From Gluconacetobacter asukensis (GTDB taxonomy: Bacteria; Pseudomonadota; Alphaproteobacteria; Acetobacterales; Acetobacteraceae), in assembly GCF_014174375.1 (NCBI RefSeq), contig NZ_JABEQE010000006.1, positions 174,015 to 238,014 on the forward strand: 64,000 nucleotides of DNA, read 5' to 3'. The notes beneath the pieces are model-generated. The model was given only the letters and a program-made list of their open reading frames with translations. It was not told where the DNA came from and searched no databases. Shown here one piece after another: positions 8,235 to 16,616 of this stretch. A program made the translations under genes and the position numbers. The number at the start of each line of letters is the position of its first letter. Within the stretch, counting starts at the first letter, position 1.

Positions 8235-11075
8235 ATGGCAGGCGGGTCCACATCCCTGCGGGACGACGGGGCGCCGGCGGCTTCCATCGTGCCGTTTGCG
8301 GTCCGTCTGGCGGCGGCGCGGCATCGGGCGCGGCTCGTCCTGTGGATCGAGGCGATCCGGCCTGTCCTGCTGCCGGTGCTGGGGATGTTGGTTGCCTATG
8401 TGATCGCGGGTCTGCTGGGGGTGCCGCAGACTCTGTCCGACCTGTCGCGCGGGACGATTCTGGTCCTGCTGGCCGGTGCCTGTGTGGGGTGGATCGTCTG
8501 GCGGGGGCGGCGGGTGACGGGCCCGACGCCGGATGACATCGACCGGCGGATCGAGCGTGCGTCCGGCCTTGCCCATCGTCCGCTGCAGACGCTGGCCGAC
8601 CATCCGGCAGTTGGCGGGGCGGAACAGGCGGGATTGTGGGCTGCGCATCTGTGGCGCACGGGGCTGACCATAGGGCGGTTGCGCGCCGGGTGGCCGCGCT
8701 TGTGGGCGGGGGCGCATGATCCGTGGCGTCTGGGCATCGTTCTTCCGGTCGCGCTGCTGGCGGCGCTGGGCTGGGCCGGACCGGAGGCGCCGGGACGGCT
8801 GGCGGCTGCCTTCTGGCCGGGGCTGGACGATCCGGGTGCGGCGCGGCCGCATATTCAGGCCTGGATCACGCCGCCGGCCTATGCGCCCGGCGCGCCGGTA
8901 TTTCTGGATGAGGGCACCGGTCGGGCGACGGTGCCGCAGGGATCGGTGCTGAGCGTCAGCGTGACGGATCTGCGGGGGCGGCCGAGCTTGCGTGTGGCCG
9001 CGATGGCGTCGGGGCCTGCGGTAGCAGATGACCGGTTCCGTGCGCTGGGGCCGGGAAGCTGGTCGGCGGAGGTCAGGCTGCTGGGCAGCGCGACGCTGGC
9101 CCTGCGCGGGCGGGGGCGGACCTTCAGCGACTGGACTGTCACGGTTCTGCCCGATGCGGCGCCGACGATTGCGTGGGGTGCGCGGCCCGGAGCCCCGCCG
9201 GGCGAATGGCGCACGCGGCTGCCTTATGCCGCGAAGCAGGCCTATGGCATCGCGTCGTTGCACGCCGAGCTGCGGTTGGCGCAACAGGGCAAGGGAGCGG
9301 CGGCCACGCGGGTATTGAGCGTGCCGATTCCGCTTGATGGCCAGCCGCGTGATGCGACCGGCGTTGCCACGCCCGATCTGTCGGCTGATCCGTGGGCCGG
9401 CGAGGAGGTTGTGGGCCGGCTGGTGGCGACCAGCACCAGCGGGCAGCCGGGTACGAGCCCGGTGGCGCGGTTCCGTCTCGGCGCGCGCAAGTTCACGAGC
9501 CCGGTGGCGAAGGCGGTGCTGGATATCAGGCGCCGGCTGGCGCTGGGGCGCGAGGAACCGGCCGATGGTGCCGCCGATCTGGCGGCGCTGGGCGAGATGC
9601 CTGATCCGTTCCAGGCCGATGAGGGTATGTTGCTGAACCTGGCATCGGCCGCCGACATGCTGGAAAGCACCGATGTGGAGCCCCACGCGGCGCTTGATCA
9701 GGTGGTGTCGCGGCTGTGGTATCTGGCGCTGGAGATCGAGGATATCCGGCATGGCGGGCGGGCCGGTGCGCAGGCGGCGCTGGATGTGCGCGCGGCGCAG
9801 GATGCCGTGACCGCGCAGTTGAACCGCATGCGGGCACTGGGCGCGCAGGGCCAGTCGCCCGCCGAGCAGAGTGAATTGCAGCGGCGGATGGAGGCGTTGC
9901 GTCAGGCGATTTCCCGCCGGATGCAGGCGCTGGCCCAGCAGGCGCTGCAATCGCATACCGCCATCCCGGATCTGCCGGGGATGACCCAGGATGGGGACCG
10001 GGCGCTGTCGAAGATGATGCAGCAGATGCAGGATGCGGCGAAGAACGGCCGGTCTGCCGATGCGATGCAGATGATGCAGCGTATGGAAGACATGCTGGAA
10101 CATATGCGCACGGCCTCGCCACAGGATCTGGCGAATCTGGCCGCCCAGATGATGGCGCGCCAGCAGGCCGCCGAACAGCAGGAGGCGCTGCGGGACCTGA
10201 TTGGCCGCCAGTCCGGGTTGCTGGATCACAGCCAGGCACGCCTGGACCGCGAGCAGCGCGCCCGCGAGAAGGCCGAAGCCGAGCGGCGCGCGCGGCAGGA
10301 GGAAGAGGCGCCGGATTCGGATGGTGATCTGGCGACGATGCCGGCGGCCGAATTGATGCGGCGTCTTGGCCTGCGGCCATTGCCGGGCATGCAGGACGAG
10401 CAGTCCGGGCATGACGGTCAGCCGGGTGGTCCGCCCCCGCCGCAGGGAAGCGCTTCGGCGGAGGGGGCTGGTGGCCCGCCATCGGCCGGCCCGGATCGGC
10501 ATGGCGGCGACGCACCGGGTGACGAGACGGCGCGACGGGACGACCGGACCGTGCAGCGCGCGCTGGGGCGGGCGCTGGACGAACTGGGGCGTGAATTCAA
10601 GGGGCTGACGGGGAAGGATGCGCCGTCGGGCTTTGCCGATGCGGGGCAGTCGATCAAGAACGCGCGCACGGCCCTGGCTGGTGGCGACGATGCGGCGGCC
10701 GCAGCGGCACAGCGCAAGGCTCTGGCCGATCTGCAGAAGGGCGACCAGCAGATGCGTCAGGCCATGAAGGGATCGGGCGGCGGTGGGATGGCCAGCTTCC
10801 TGCCGGGCTTCTCGAACGGTTCGGGTGGCGGCAAGCCGGGCGAGGGCGACGAATCCGGGGAGAGTGCGCAGGAAGACCAGAAGGGTGATCGCGACCCGCT
10901 GGGCCGGCGGACGGGTGAGGGCAAGGAAGGCATGGATGCCGACACCCATGTGCCCGACGCCGTATCGCGCGAGCGGGCCCGCGAGATCGAGCAGGAACTA
11001 CGCCGCCGCGATTCCGACCGCACCCGCCCGCGCGAGGAACTGGAATATCTGGACCGCCTGCTGAAACCGTTCTGA
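8235..11075 (+). CDS. TIGR02302 family (DUF4175) large membrane-anchored protein
   Basis: A 946-aa protein of the alphaproteobacterial TIGR02302 family; no biochemical function is established. The N-terminus has two hydrophobic helices (~40-60 and ~75-90), then a third at ~165-185 (LGIVLPVALLAALGW). A periplasmic beta-rich region (~200-430) follows. The second half is long, Q/A/M/E-rich and helical, with strings such as QQMQDAAKNG and ARQQAAEQQEALRDL and a Gly/Pro-rich low-complexity part (~720-780). The acidic-basic C-terminus ends in LEYLDRLLKPF. It lies directly downstream of lysA, the usual location. The coiled-coil and disordered content suggest a structural or envelope-scaffold role; this is inference. 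Confidence 0.85.
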   Translation: MAGGSTSLRDDGAPAASIVPFAVRLAAARHRARLVLWIEAIRPVLLPVLGMLVAYVIAGLLGVPQTLSDLSRGTILVLLAGACVGWIVWRGRRVTGPTPDDIDRRIERASGLAHRPLQTLADHPAVGGAEQAGLWAAHLWRTGLTIGRLRAGWPRLWAGAHDPWRLGIVLPVALLAALGWAGPEAPGRLAAAFWPGLDDPGAARPHIQAWITPPAYAPGAPVFLDEGTGRATVPQGSVLSVSVTDLRGRPSLRVAAMASGPAVADDRFRALGPGSWSAEVRLLGSATLALRGRGRTFSDWTVTVLPDAAPTIAWGARPGAPPGEWRTRLPYAAKQAYGIASLHAELRLAQQGKGAAATRVLSVPIPLDGQPRDATGVATPDLSADPWAGEEVVGRLVATSTSGQPGTSPVARFRLGARKFTSPVAKAVLDIRRRLALGREEPADGAADLAALGEMPDPFQADEGMLLNLASAADMLESTDVEPHAALDQVVSRLWYLALEIEDIRHGGRAGAQAALDVRAAQDAVTAQLNRMRALGAQGQSPAEQSELQRRMEALRQAISRRMQALAQQALQSHTAIPDLPGMTQDGDRALSKMMQQMQDAAKNGRSADAMQMMQRMEDMLEHMRTASPQDLANLAAQMMARQQAAEQQEALRDLIGRQSGLLDHSQARLDREQRAREKAEAERRARQEEEAPDSDGDLATMPAAELMRRLGLRPLPGMQDEQSGHDGQPGGPPPPQGSASAEGAGGPPSAGPDRHGGDAPGDETARRDDRTVQRALGRALDELGREFKGLTGKDAPSGFADAGQSIKNARTALAGGDDAAAAAAQRKALADLQKGDQQMRQAMKGSGGGGMASFLPGFSNGSGGGKPGEGDESGESAQEDQKGDRDPLGRRTGEGKEGMDADTHVPDAVSRERAREIEQELRRRDSDRTRPREELEYLDRLLKPF

Positions 11076-11144
11076 AACGCATCGAAGCGGAGCGGCCAAC
11101 AGGCCGCGAACGCCAGATCGTCATCGGTTGGCGTGAGGCTCGCA

Positions 11145-11308
11145 AATTTGTGTGGGGAAACGTGGGCTGGTGAGCGAGAGCGGCCCGAAGGGCCGCGGCC
11201 GGCGTGCGTTTCCGAGCATCGGAGCGGAGTGGCCTTGATGGCCGTGAGCACCGAAGCACAGGAAACACGCGCCGGATCGCCACCAGCGCGCGTTTCCACA
11301 CACAAATT
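11145..11308. repeat. Dispersed intergenic repeat, copy B, with 28-bp inverted-repeat arms
   Basis: The outer arms 11145-11172 and 11281-11308 are inverted repeats matching at 25 of 28 positions, one mismatch being a possible G-U pair. Between them sits the core 11216-11265, which matches copy C (27599-27648) at 44 of 50 positions and copy A over most of its length. A short internal inverted repeat (GGCCTTGATGGCC) is in the core. The element fills most of the gap between the convergent TIGR02302 and lptM genes, and its right arm ends at the lptM stop codon, so it may also act as a bidirectional terminator. Confidence 0.75.
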
Positions 11309-11460
11309 CAGTCGGGCATGGGGTAGGTGCGGGGATACGTCATATGCGAGGCCGGGCCGGGGGCGGAGGGCGAGCCCTTCTTGCCGCAGGCCGCGAGGCC
11401 CGTCAGCAGCAGGGCGAGGCCCAGCATGGTGCCGACGGGACGTACCATGCGCCGGATCAT
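11308..11460 (-). CDS. lptM: Small lipoprotein, LptM/YifL-like
   Basis: A 50-aa lipoprotein. The basic N-terminus ([10 protein letters not shown]) and hydrophobic stretch lead to a lipobox LAAC at residues ~23-26. The mature part starts CGKKGSP, the pattern of LptM, the LPS-translocon maturation lipoprotein that assists LptD disulfide isomerisation. The ATG overlaps the argH stop by 4 bp (ATGA), so it is coupled to argH. Small lipoproteins of this kind lie between argH and lysA in many alphaproteobacteria. The functional assignment is by family resemblance and position. Confidence 0.8.
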   Translation of the reverse strand: MIRRMVRPVGTMLGLALLLTGLAACGKKGSPSAPGPASHMTYPRTYPMPD

Positions 11461-12887
11461 GGCGTATCGCCTAAGGCGGCCCGCCAGCGTTCGGCCTGGG
11501 CGCGGACATTGTCGGGTGCGGTGCCGCCCTCGCTGGTGCGCGAGGCGAGCGAGGCCTCGACGGTGAGGACCGAGAAAATGTCCTGCGTGATGCCGGGCTC
11601 TTCGGCCTGCATGTCGGCTAGGGAGAGGTCCGAGAGGTCCACGCCGCGGCTTTCGGCCAGTGCCACCAGGCGGCCGGTGACGTGGTGGGCGGTGCGGAAG
11701 GGCAGTTTGAGCACCCGCACCAGCCAGTCCGCGAGGTCGGTGGCGGTGGAGAAGCCGGAGCCGGCATAGGCGCGCATGCGCTCGGTATTGGGCTTGAGGT
11801 CGCGGATCATGCCGTCGCAGGCGGCCAGCGACAGGGCGGCGGCGTCGGTGGCGGCGAAGACGGGTTCCTTGTCTTCCTGCATGTCCTTGGCATAGGCCAG
11901 CGGCAGGCCCTTCATGACCGTCAGTAGCCCGACCAGCGCGCCCGTGACGCGGCCGATCTTGGCGCGCACCAGTTCCGCCGCGTCCGGGTTGCGCTTCTGC
12001 GGCATGATCGACGAGCCGGTGGTGAAGGCGTCGGACAGGCGGATGAAGGCGAACGGCGCCGAGCACCAGATCACGATTTCCTCGGACAGGCGTGACAGGT
12101 GCATGGCCATGATCGACAGGGCCGAGAGATATTCCAGCGCGAAATCGCGGTCGGACACGGCGTCGAGTGAATTGGCGGTCGGGCGGTCGAAGCCCAGCGC
12201 CTGCGCCGTCATCCGCCGGTCGATCGGGAAGGAGGTGCCGGCCAGGGCCGCGGAGCCGAGCGGGCATTCGTTCAGGCGGCGGCGGGTGTCGGCCAGGCGG
12301 CCGCGATCGCGGGCCAGCATTTCTACATAGGCCATCAGATGATGGCCGAAGGTGACGGGTTGGGCGGTCTGCAGATGGGTGAAGCCGGGCATGGGGTCGG
12401 CGGCGTGTTCGCGGGCGCGGCGGGACAGGGCGCGCATGAGGGAGGCGATCTGCCCGTCCAGCCCGTCGATGGCGTCGCGGACCCAGAGGCGGAAATCGGT
12501 GGCCACCTGGTCGTTGCGCGAGCGCGCGGTGTGCAGGCGCTTGCCGGCCTCGCCGATCCGGTCGGACAGGCGGGCCTCGATATTCATGTGGATGTCTTCC
12601 AGCCGGGGGCTGAAATCGAACTGGCCGGCTGCGATCTCCTCGCCGATTCCGGTCAGGCCGTGACGGATTTCGGCCTCGTCTTCGGTGCTGATGATACCGG
12701 TTTTGGCCAGCATTGCGGCGTGGGCCAGCGAGCCTGCGATATCCTGCCGCCACAGGGCCTTGTCGAAGCCGATCGAGGCGTTGATGTCCTGCATGATGGC
12801 CGAGGGGCCACCCGCGAACCGACCACCCCACTGGACATTCGCCCGTGCGGAGTCATTGTCGGTCGCATGTTCTTCGTTCACAGACAT
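11457..12887 (-). CDS. argH: Argininosuccinate lyase
   Basis: A 476-aa member of the fumarase/aspartase superfamily. It cleaves argininosuccinate to arginine and fumarate, the last step of arginine synthesis. QWGGRFAGG is the N-terminal signature, [14 protein letters not shown] the substrate loop, and [12 protein letters not shown] the superfamily signature with the catalytic serine loop. THLQTAQPV contains the catalytic His. It is translated toward lptM with a 4-bp overlap. The start region overlaps or abuts the divergent TlpA-like gene, so promoter sequences lie within one another's 5' ends. Confidence 0.97.
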   Translation of the reverse strand: MSVNEEHATDNDSARANVQWGGRFAGGPSAIMQDINASIGFDKALWRQDIAGSLAHAAMLAKTGIISTEDEAEIRHGLTGIGEEIAAGQFDFSPRLEDIHMNIEARLSDRIGEAGKRLHTARSRNDQVATDFRLWVRDAIDGLDGQIASLMRALSRRAREHAADPMPGFTHLQTAQPVTFGHHLMAYVEMLARDRGRLADTRRRLNECPLGSAALAGTSFPIDRRMTAQALGFDRPTANSLDAVSDRDFALEYLSALSIMAMHLSRLSEEIVIWCSAPFAFIRLSDAFTTGSSIMPQKRNPDAAELVRAKIGRVTGALVGLLTVMKGLPLAYAKDMQEDKEPVFAATDAAALSLAACDGMIRDLKPNTERMRAYAGSGFSTATDLADWLVRVLKLPFRTAHHVTGRLVALAESRGVDLSDLSLADMQAEEPGITQDIFSVLTVEASLASRTSEGGTAPDNVRAQAERWRAALGDTP

Positions 12888-12890
12888 GCC

Positions 12891-13481
12891 ATGCCCCAGA
12901 TCCTGTCGAAAACCGTCGGTCGGCGAGCGTTGCTCGCGGATGGCGGCACCCTACTGGCCGCATGGCTCGGGTGCAATTCCATCCTTGCGCCGCCGGCGCG
13001 GGCGGAAGGGCCGGAGCCGGTGGACCTGCCGCAGCATCGCGCGACCGCGCCGCGCGCGCTGCCGGACCTGACCTTTCTGGATGAAGCCGGAGCCACGCGG
13101 CATCTGGCCGATTGGCATGGCCGGATCGTGGTCCTGAATCTGTGGGCCACCTGGTGCCAGCCCTGCGTCGCGGAGATGCCGGCGCTGGCCGCGCTGGCGC
13201 GACAGATGGCGCCCGAGGGGGATATCGCGGTGCTGCCGGTCTCGATCGACCATGGGGGGACGGAACTGGTGCGGCGATTCTATCGCACTCATGCGATCGC
13301 CGACCTGCCGGTGCTATGTGATCCGCATATGCAGATTCCAACCGCTCTGCGCGAGGACGGGGTGCCGGTGACGCTGGTAATCGACCAGGCGGGGCGCGAG
13401 GTTGCGCGGGTCGTCGGCCCGGTGCGCTGGGACCCGACATCGACGCCGGACCGCGTGCGCGGGCTGGCGGCCGGTAGGTGA
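12891..13481 (+). CDS. TlpA-like periplasmic thiol-disulfide thioredoxin
   Basis: A 196-aa exported thioredoxin-fold protein. The N-terminus has a GRRALL twin-arginine-like motif and a hydrophobic stretch ending near PPARAEG, indicating export. The mature domain has [18 protein letters not shown] with the CxxC active site (WCQPC), the VLPVSID strand and the cis-Pro loop [10 protein letters not shown]. Family members reduce or maintain cysteines, for example during cytochrome c or CuA maturation. An in-frame ATG at 12867 would add eight residues and overlap argH on the other strand. No cytochrome maturation gene is adjacent, so the partner is unknown. Confidence 0.85.
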   Translation: MPQILSKTVGRRALLADGGTLLAAWLGCNSILAPPARAEGPEPVDLPQHRATAPRALPDLTFLDEAGATRHLADWHGRIVVLNLWATWCQPCVAEMPALAALARQMAPEGDIAVLPVSIDHGGTELVRRFYRTHAIADLPVLCDPHMQIPTALREDGVPVTLVIDQAGREVARVVGPVRWDPTSTPDRVRGLAAGR

Positions 13482-13557
13482 GGCACGACTCCTTTCGTGA
13501 TGGCGGGACGCGGGGTAGAACCGGCCGGGGCTGGATGATCAAGTGAGGGACGAGACG

Positions 13558-14334
13558 ATGCGACAGGACGGGCCGCTGCTGGGCGCGGACGATCCGCGGC
13601 CGGTGTGGGTGCATGGCCGGACGGGCCTGTCGCCCTTCGTTCTGGTCAGCGACCATGCCGGACGCGCGGTGCCGGCCCGGCTGGGCGATCTGGGCGTGCC
13701 GGCTGCTGAATGGGACCGGCATATCGCCTGGGATATCGGCATGGCCGGGATGGGGCGTCTGCTGGCTGAGCGGCTGGAGACGATTCTGGTCGAGCAGGTC
13801 TATTCACGCCTGGTGATCGACTGCAATCGCGCGCCGGGGCACCCGACCTCGATCGTGCGGATCAGCGACGGGACGCTGGTGCCGGGCAATGCGGAGCTGG
13901 ATGCGGCGGCGGTGACGGAGCGGGTTGAGGGGATCTTCCGGCCCTATCACGCGCGGATCACCGAGGAACTGGATGCGCGGCAGGCAGAGGGGCAGCCGAC
14001 GGTGCTGGTGTCGCTGCACAGTTTTACGCCCGAGATGGATGGGATCGCGCGGCGCTGGCATGCGGGCATTCTGCATAATCATGGTCCGCGCTTTGGGCTG
14101 ATCCTGAAGGATCTGTTGGACCGGGAGCCTGGTCTGCTGGTCGGCGACAACGAGCCCTATGCGCTGACCGATACCAGCGACCATACGGTGCCGTTCCATG
14201 GCGAGGCGCGTGGCCTGCCGCATGTGGAACTGGAGATCCGGCAGGATCTGGTGGCCGATGCGGCAGGACAGCGCGAATGGGCGGATCGGCTGGCGCGGCT
14301 GCTGCCGCTGGCCTGGGCGCGATACACGGCGTGA
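13558..14334 (+). CDS. N-formylglutamate amidohydrolase family protein
   Basis: A 258-aa member of the N-formylglutamate amidohydrolase (HutG2-like) family of zinc hydrolases. Visible marks are FVLVSDHAGRAVP (metal-binding Asp-His), HIAWDIG, SRLVIDCNR and LVSLHSFTPEMDG (His). The ATG at 13558 is preceded at good distance by GAGGGA; a GTG at 13543 is less well placed. In histidine degradation these enzymes make glutamate and formate, but no hut genes are nearby. Many alphaproteobacteria carry a stand-alone copy beside aroE-coaE-dnaQ. The true substrate may be another N-acyl amino acid. Confidence 0.85.
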   Translation: MRQDGPLLGADDPRPVWVHGRTGLSPFVLVSDHAGRAVPARLGDLGVPAAEWDRHIAWDIGMAGMGRLLAERLETILVEQVYSRLVIDCNRAPGHPTSIVRISDGTLVPGNAELDAAAVTERVEGIFRPYHARITEELDARQAEGQPTVLVSLHSFTPEMDGIARRWHAGILHNHGPRFGLILKDLLDREPGLLVGDNEPYALTDTSDHTVPFHGEARGLPHVELEIRQDLVADAAGQREWADRLARLLPLAWARYTA

Positions 14335-14341
14335 GTGCGGC

Positions 14342-15250
14342 ATGAATAACGTGGTGGATGCTTCTTCTTCGGCGCGGGTTGAGCCCGGCCGGCTGACGAT
14401 TCGCGGGACGACGGGGCTGGCCGGGGTGATCGGCTGGCCAGTGGCCCATTCGCGCTCGCCGCTGCTGCATAATTTCTGGCTGGCCCGGTATGGCATCGAC
14501 GGTGCCTATGTGCCGTTGCCGGTGCGGCCGGGGGCGTTCGACGTCGCGGTGCATGGTCTGCGTGCCGCCGGGTTCCGGGGTGCGAACGTGACCATTCCGC
14601 ACAAGGAGGCGGCGTTCGCGATTGCCGACCGGCTGCATCGCTCGGCCGTGCGCTCCGGTTCGGTCAATACGCTGGTCTTTGCGCAGGATGGGACGATCGA
14701 AGCCCATTCGACCGATGGCGACGGGTTTGTTGGCAGCCTGGAGGCGAAGGGCGTGGATGTGACGCGCGGGCCGGTGCTGCTGCTGGGGGCCGGGGGGGCC
14801 GCGCGGGCGGTCGCCGCCAGCCTGCTGGATCGTGGCGTGGCGGTCTCGGTCGCCAATCGCACCACCGCCCGGGCCGTGGCGCTGGCCGAGGCGCTGTCGG
14901 CAGAGGGGCCGGCGCCGATTTCGGTCATCGACTGGGCGGGTTGGACGGATCATCTGCCGGGTCATGCGCTGCTGGTGAACACCACGTCGCTGGGCATGCA
15001 TGGCGGGCCGGGTGATGTGTTTGCGCCCGACCTGACGCGTGCGCCGGATGACATGGTGGTGTCGGACATTGTTTATGTGCCGCGCATGACGCCGCTGCTG
15101 ACCGCCGCGGCGGCGCGGGGGCTGCGGATTGTGGACGGTACCGGCATGCTGCTGCATCAGGCGCGGCTGGGCTTCAAATGCTGGTTCGGTGTCGATCCGG
15201 AGGTCGATGCCGATATCCAGGCGCTGTTCGACGCCGACCTCGCGCGGTGA
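14342..15250 (+). CDS. aroE: Shikimate dehydrogenase
   Basis: A 302-aa NADP-dependent enzyme of the shikimate pathway (3-dehydroshikimate to shikimate). The N-terminal half has HSRSPLLHN (Ser residues bind the substrate carboxylate), NVTIPHKE (catalytic Lys) and HSTDGDGF (catalytic Asp). The C-terminal Rossmann domain has LLGAGGAARA and ANRTTARA, the NADP 2'-phosphate-binding region. All canonical residues are present, unlike the paralogue at 32194. It follows the amidohydrolase gene by 7 bp and precedes coaE by 2 bp, so an operon through dnaQ is likely. Confidence 0.95.
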   Translation: MNNVVDASSSARVEPGRLTIRGTTGLAGVIGWPVAHSRSPLLHNFWLARYGIDGAYVPLPVRPGAFDVAVHGLRAAGFRGANVTIPHKEAAFAIADRLHRSAVRSGSVNTLVFAQDGTIEAHSTDGDGFVGSLEAKGVDVTRGPVLLLGAGGAARAVAASLLDRGVAVSVANRTTARAVALAEALSAEGPAPISVIDWAGWTDHLPGHALLVNTTSLGMHGGPGDVFAPDLTRAPDDMVVSDIVYVPRMTPLLTAAAARGLRIVDGTGMLLHQARLGFKCWFGVDPEVDADIQALFDADLAR

Positions 15251-15252
15251 CG

Positions 15253-15879
15253 ATGCGTATCCTCGGCCTGACGGGCGGGATCGGGATGGGCAAGTCGACG
15301 GTGGCGCGGATGCTGCGGCGAGCCGGCTTTCCGGTGTTCGATGCCGATGCGGCGGTTCATGCGTTGCAGGCGCCCGGTGGCAGGGCGTTGCCGGCGATCG
15401 GGCGCCTGGTGCCCGGATCGGTGCGGGATGGGGTGCTGGATCGCGCGGTGCTGCGGCGCGCGGCCGTTGCCGATCGGGCGGTCCTGAAGGGGCTGGAGCG
15501 CATCATTCATCCCATGGTGCGCCAGGAGCGCGACCGTTTTCTGGCGCGGGCGCGGCGGGCGGGTCATTCCTGGGCGGTGCTGGATGTGCCGTTGCTGTTC
15601 GAAACCGGGGGCGACCGGTTGTGCGACCGGGTGGCCGTGGTCTCGGCACCGCCGGAGGTGCAGGCCTATCGGGTGGCCAAGCGGCGGGGCATGGGGCCGG
15701 CCGAGGTGGCGGCGGTGATCGCGCGCCAGATGCCCGACCGGGAGAAGAGGCGCCGGGCGGACGATGTGATCTGCACCGGCCTGTCGCGGAATGATACGAT
15801 TCGCCGGGTGCGGCGGCTGGTCGCGCGGCTGCGCGCGGAAGATGGAATGCGGCTGCGCGCGGAAGGAAAAACGTCATGA
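15253..15879 (+). CDS. coaE: Dephospho-CoA kinase
   Basis: A 208-aa P-loop kinase for the last step of coenzyme A synthesis. The Walker A motif GLTGGIGMGKST is at the N-terminus. VFDADAAVH is the substrate-binding region, LDVPLLFETG the lid-proximal motif, and VVSAPPEVQ follows. The ATG at 15253 is used; a GTG two codons upstream overlaps the aroE stop and is possible. The stop overlaps dnaQ by 4 bp. The aroE-coaE-dnaQ order is a widespread alphaproteobacterial arrangement. Confidence 0.95.
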   Translation: MRILGLTGGIGMGKSTVARMLRRAGFPVFDADAAVHALQAPGGRALPAIGRLVPGSVRDGVLDRAVLRRAAVADRAVLKGLERIIHPMVRQERDRFLARARRAGHSWAVLDVPLLFETGGDRLCDRVAVVSAPPEVQAYRVAKRRGMGPAEVAAVIARQMPDREKRRRADDVICTGLSRNDTIRRVRRLVARLRAEDGMRLRAEGKTS

Positions 15880-16556
15880 AGCGATCGATCCTGTTCGATA
15901 CCGAAACCACAGGTCTGGACCCCAGAAAAGGGGATCGGGTGATCGAGATCGCTGCGCTGGAGCTGATCGACGATCTGCCGACCGGGGAGCATTTCCGGGT
16001 GCTGATCCATCCGGAGCGGGACATTCCGGAGGAGGCGACGAAGGTTCACGGCTTTACGCTGGCGGATCTGGAGGGCAAGCCACGGTTTCATGAAATCGCA
16101 GACGAATTCTTGACTTTTATCGGCCCGGACGAGATGATCGCGCATAATGCGCGTTTCGATTTCGGCTTCCTGAACGCGGAGCTGGAGCGTGCCGGACGGC
16201 CGGTGCTGTCGCTGGACCGGATGGTCGATACGCTGGATATCGCGCGCGAGCGCTATCCCGGCCTGCCCAACAGCCTGGACGCGCTGTGCCGGCGTTTCTC
16301 GATCGATCTGTCGGCGCGCACCACGCATAATGCGCTGCTCGATTGCCGCCTGCTGGCCGAGGTCTATCTGGAACTGATGGGCGGCCGGCAGCGCGGGCTG
16401 GGCCTGATGGTCGAGGATGGGGGAGGTGGCCCGGCCGCGCACAGCTACGAGCGCGTGACTGGCCGCACGCCCCGGCCGATCGTGCCGTCACCCGAGGAAC
16501 TGGCCGCGCACAGCCGTTTTCTGGAAAAGATCAAGGAGCCGATCTGGTCCGCTTGA
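15876..16556 (+). CDS. dnaQ: DNA polymerase III epsilon subunit (3'-5' proofreading exonuclease)
   Basis: A 226-aa DEDDh exonuclease. ILFDTETTGLDP gives the first two acidic residues (ExoI), IAHNARFDFGF the ExoII Asp, and TTHNALLDC the ExoIII His and Asp. The length, VHGFTLADL and the C-terminal tail match the replicative epsilon subunit rather than a short RNase T-like enzyme. It overlaps coaE by 4 bp. The cyclase-like gene begins 60 bp later with no evident terminator, so read-through is possible. Confidence 0.95.
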   Translation: MKRSILFDTETTGLDPRKGDRVIEIAALELIDDLPTGEHFRVLIHPERDIPEEATKVHGFTLADLEGKPRFHEIADEFLTFIGPDEMIAHNARFDFGFLNAELERAGRPVLSLDRMVDTLDIARERYPGLPNSLDALCRRFSIDLSARTTHNALLDCRLLAEVYLELMGGRQRGLGLMVEDGGGGPAAHSYERVTGRTPRPIVPSPEELAAHSRFLEKIKEPIWSA

Positions 16557-16616
16557 CCGTGGATGGCAGGCACGCATCTGGCGGGTTGGTTTTTACGGTG
16601 ACGGTACCCTATCCTC

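Noticed and set aside
6788..8287. Open frame antisense to lysA
   Set aside because: Antisense shadow, low-complexity Arg/Gln/Pro-rich translation.
8073..10949. Very long open frame antisense to the TIGR02302 gene
   Set aside because: Arg/Pro/His/Gln-rich composition typical of the complement of a GC-rich coding strand; the plus-strand protein has a recognised family and good start.
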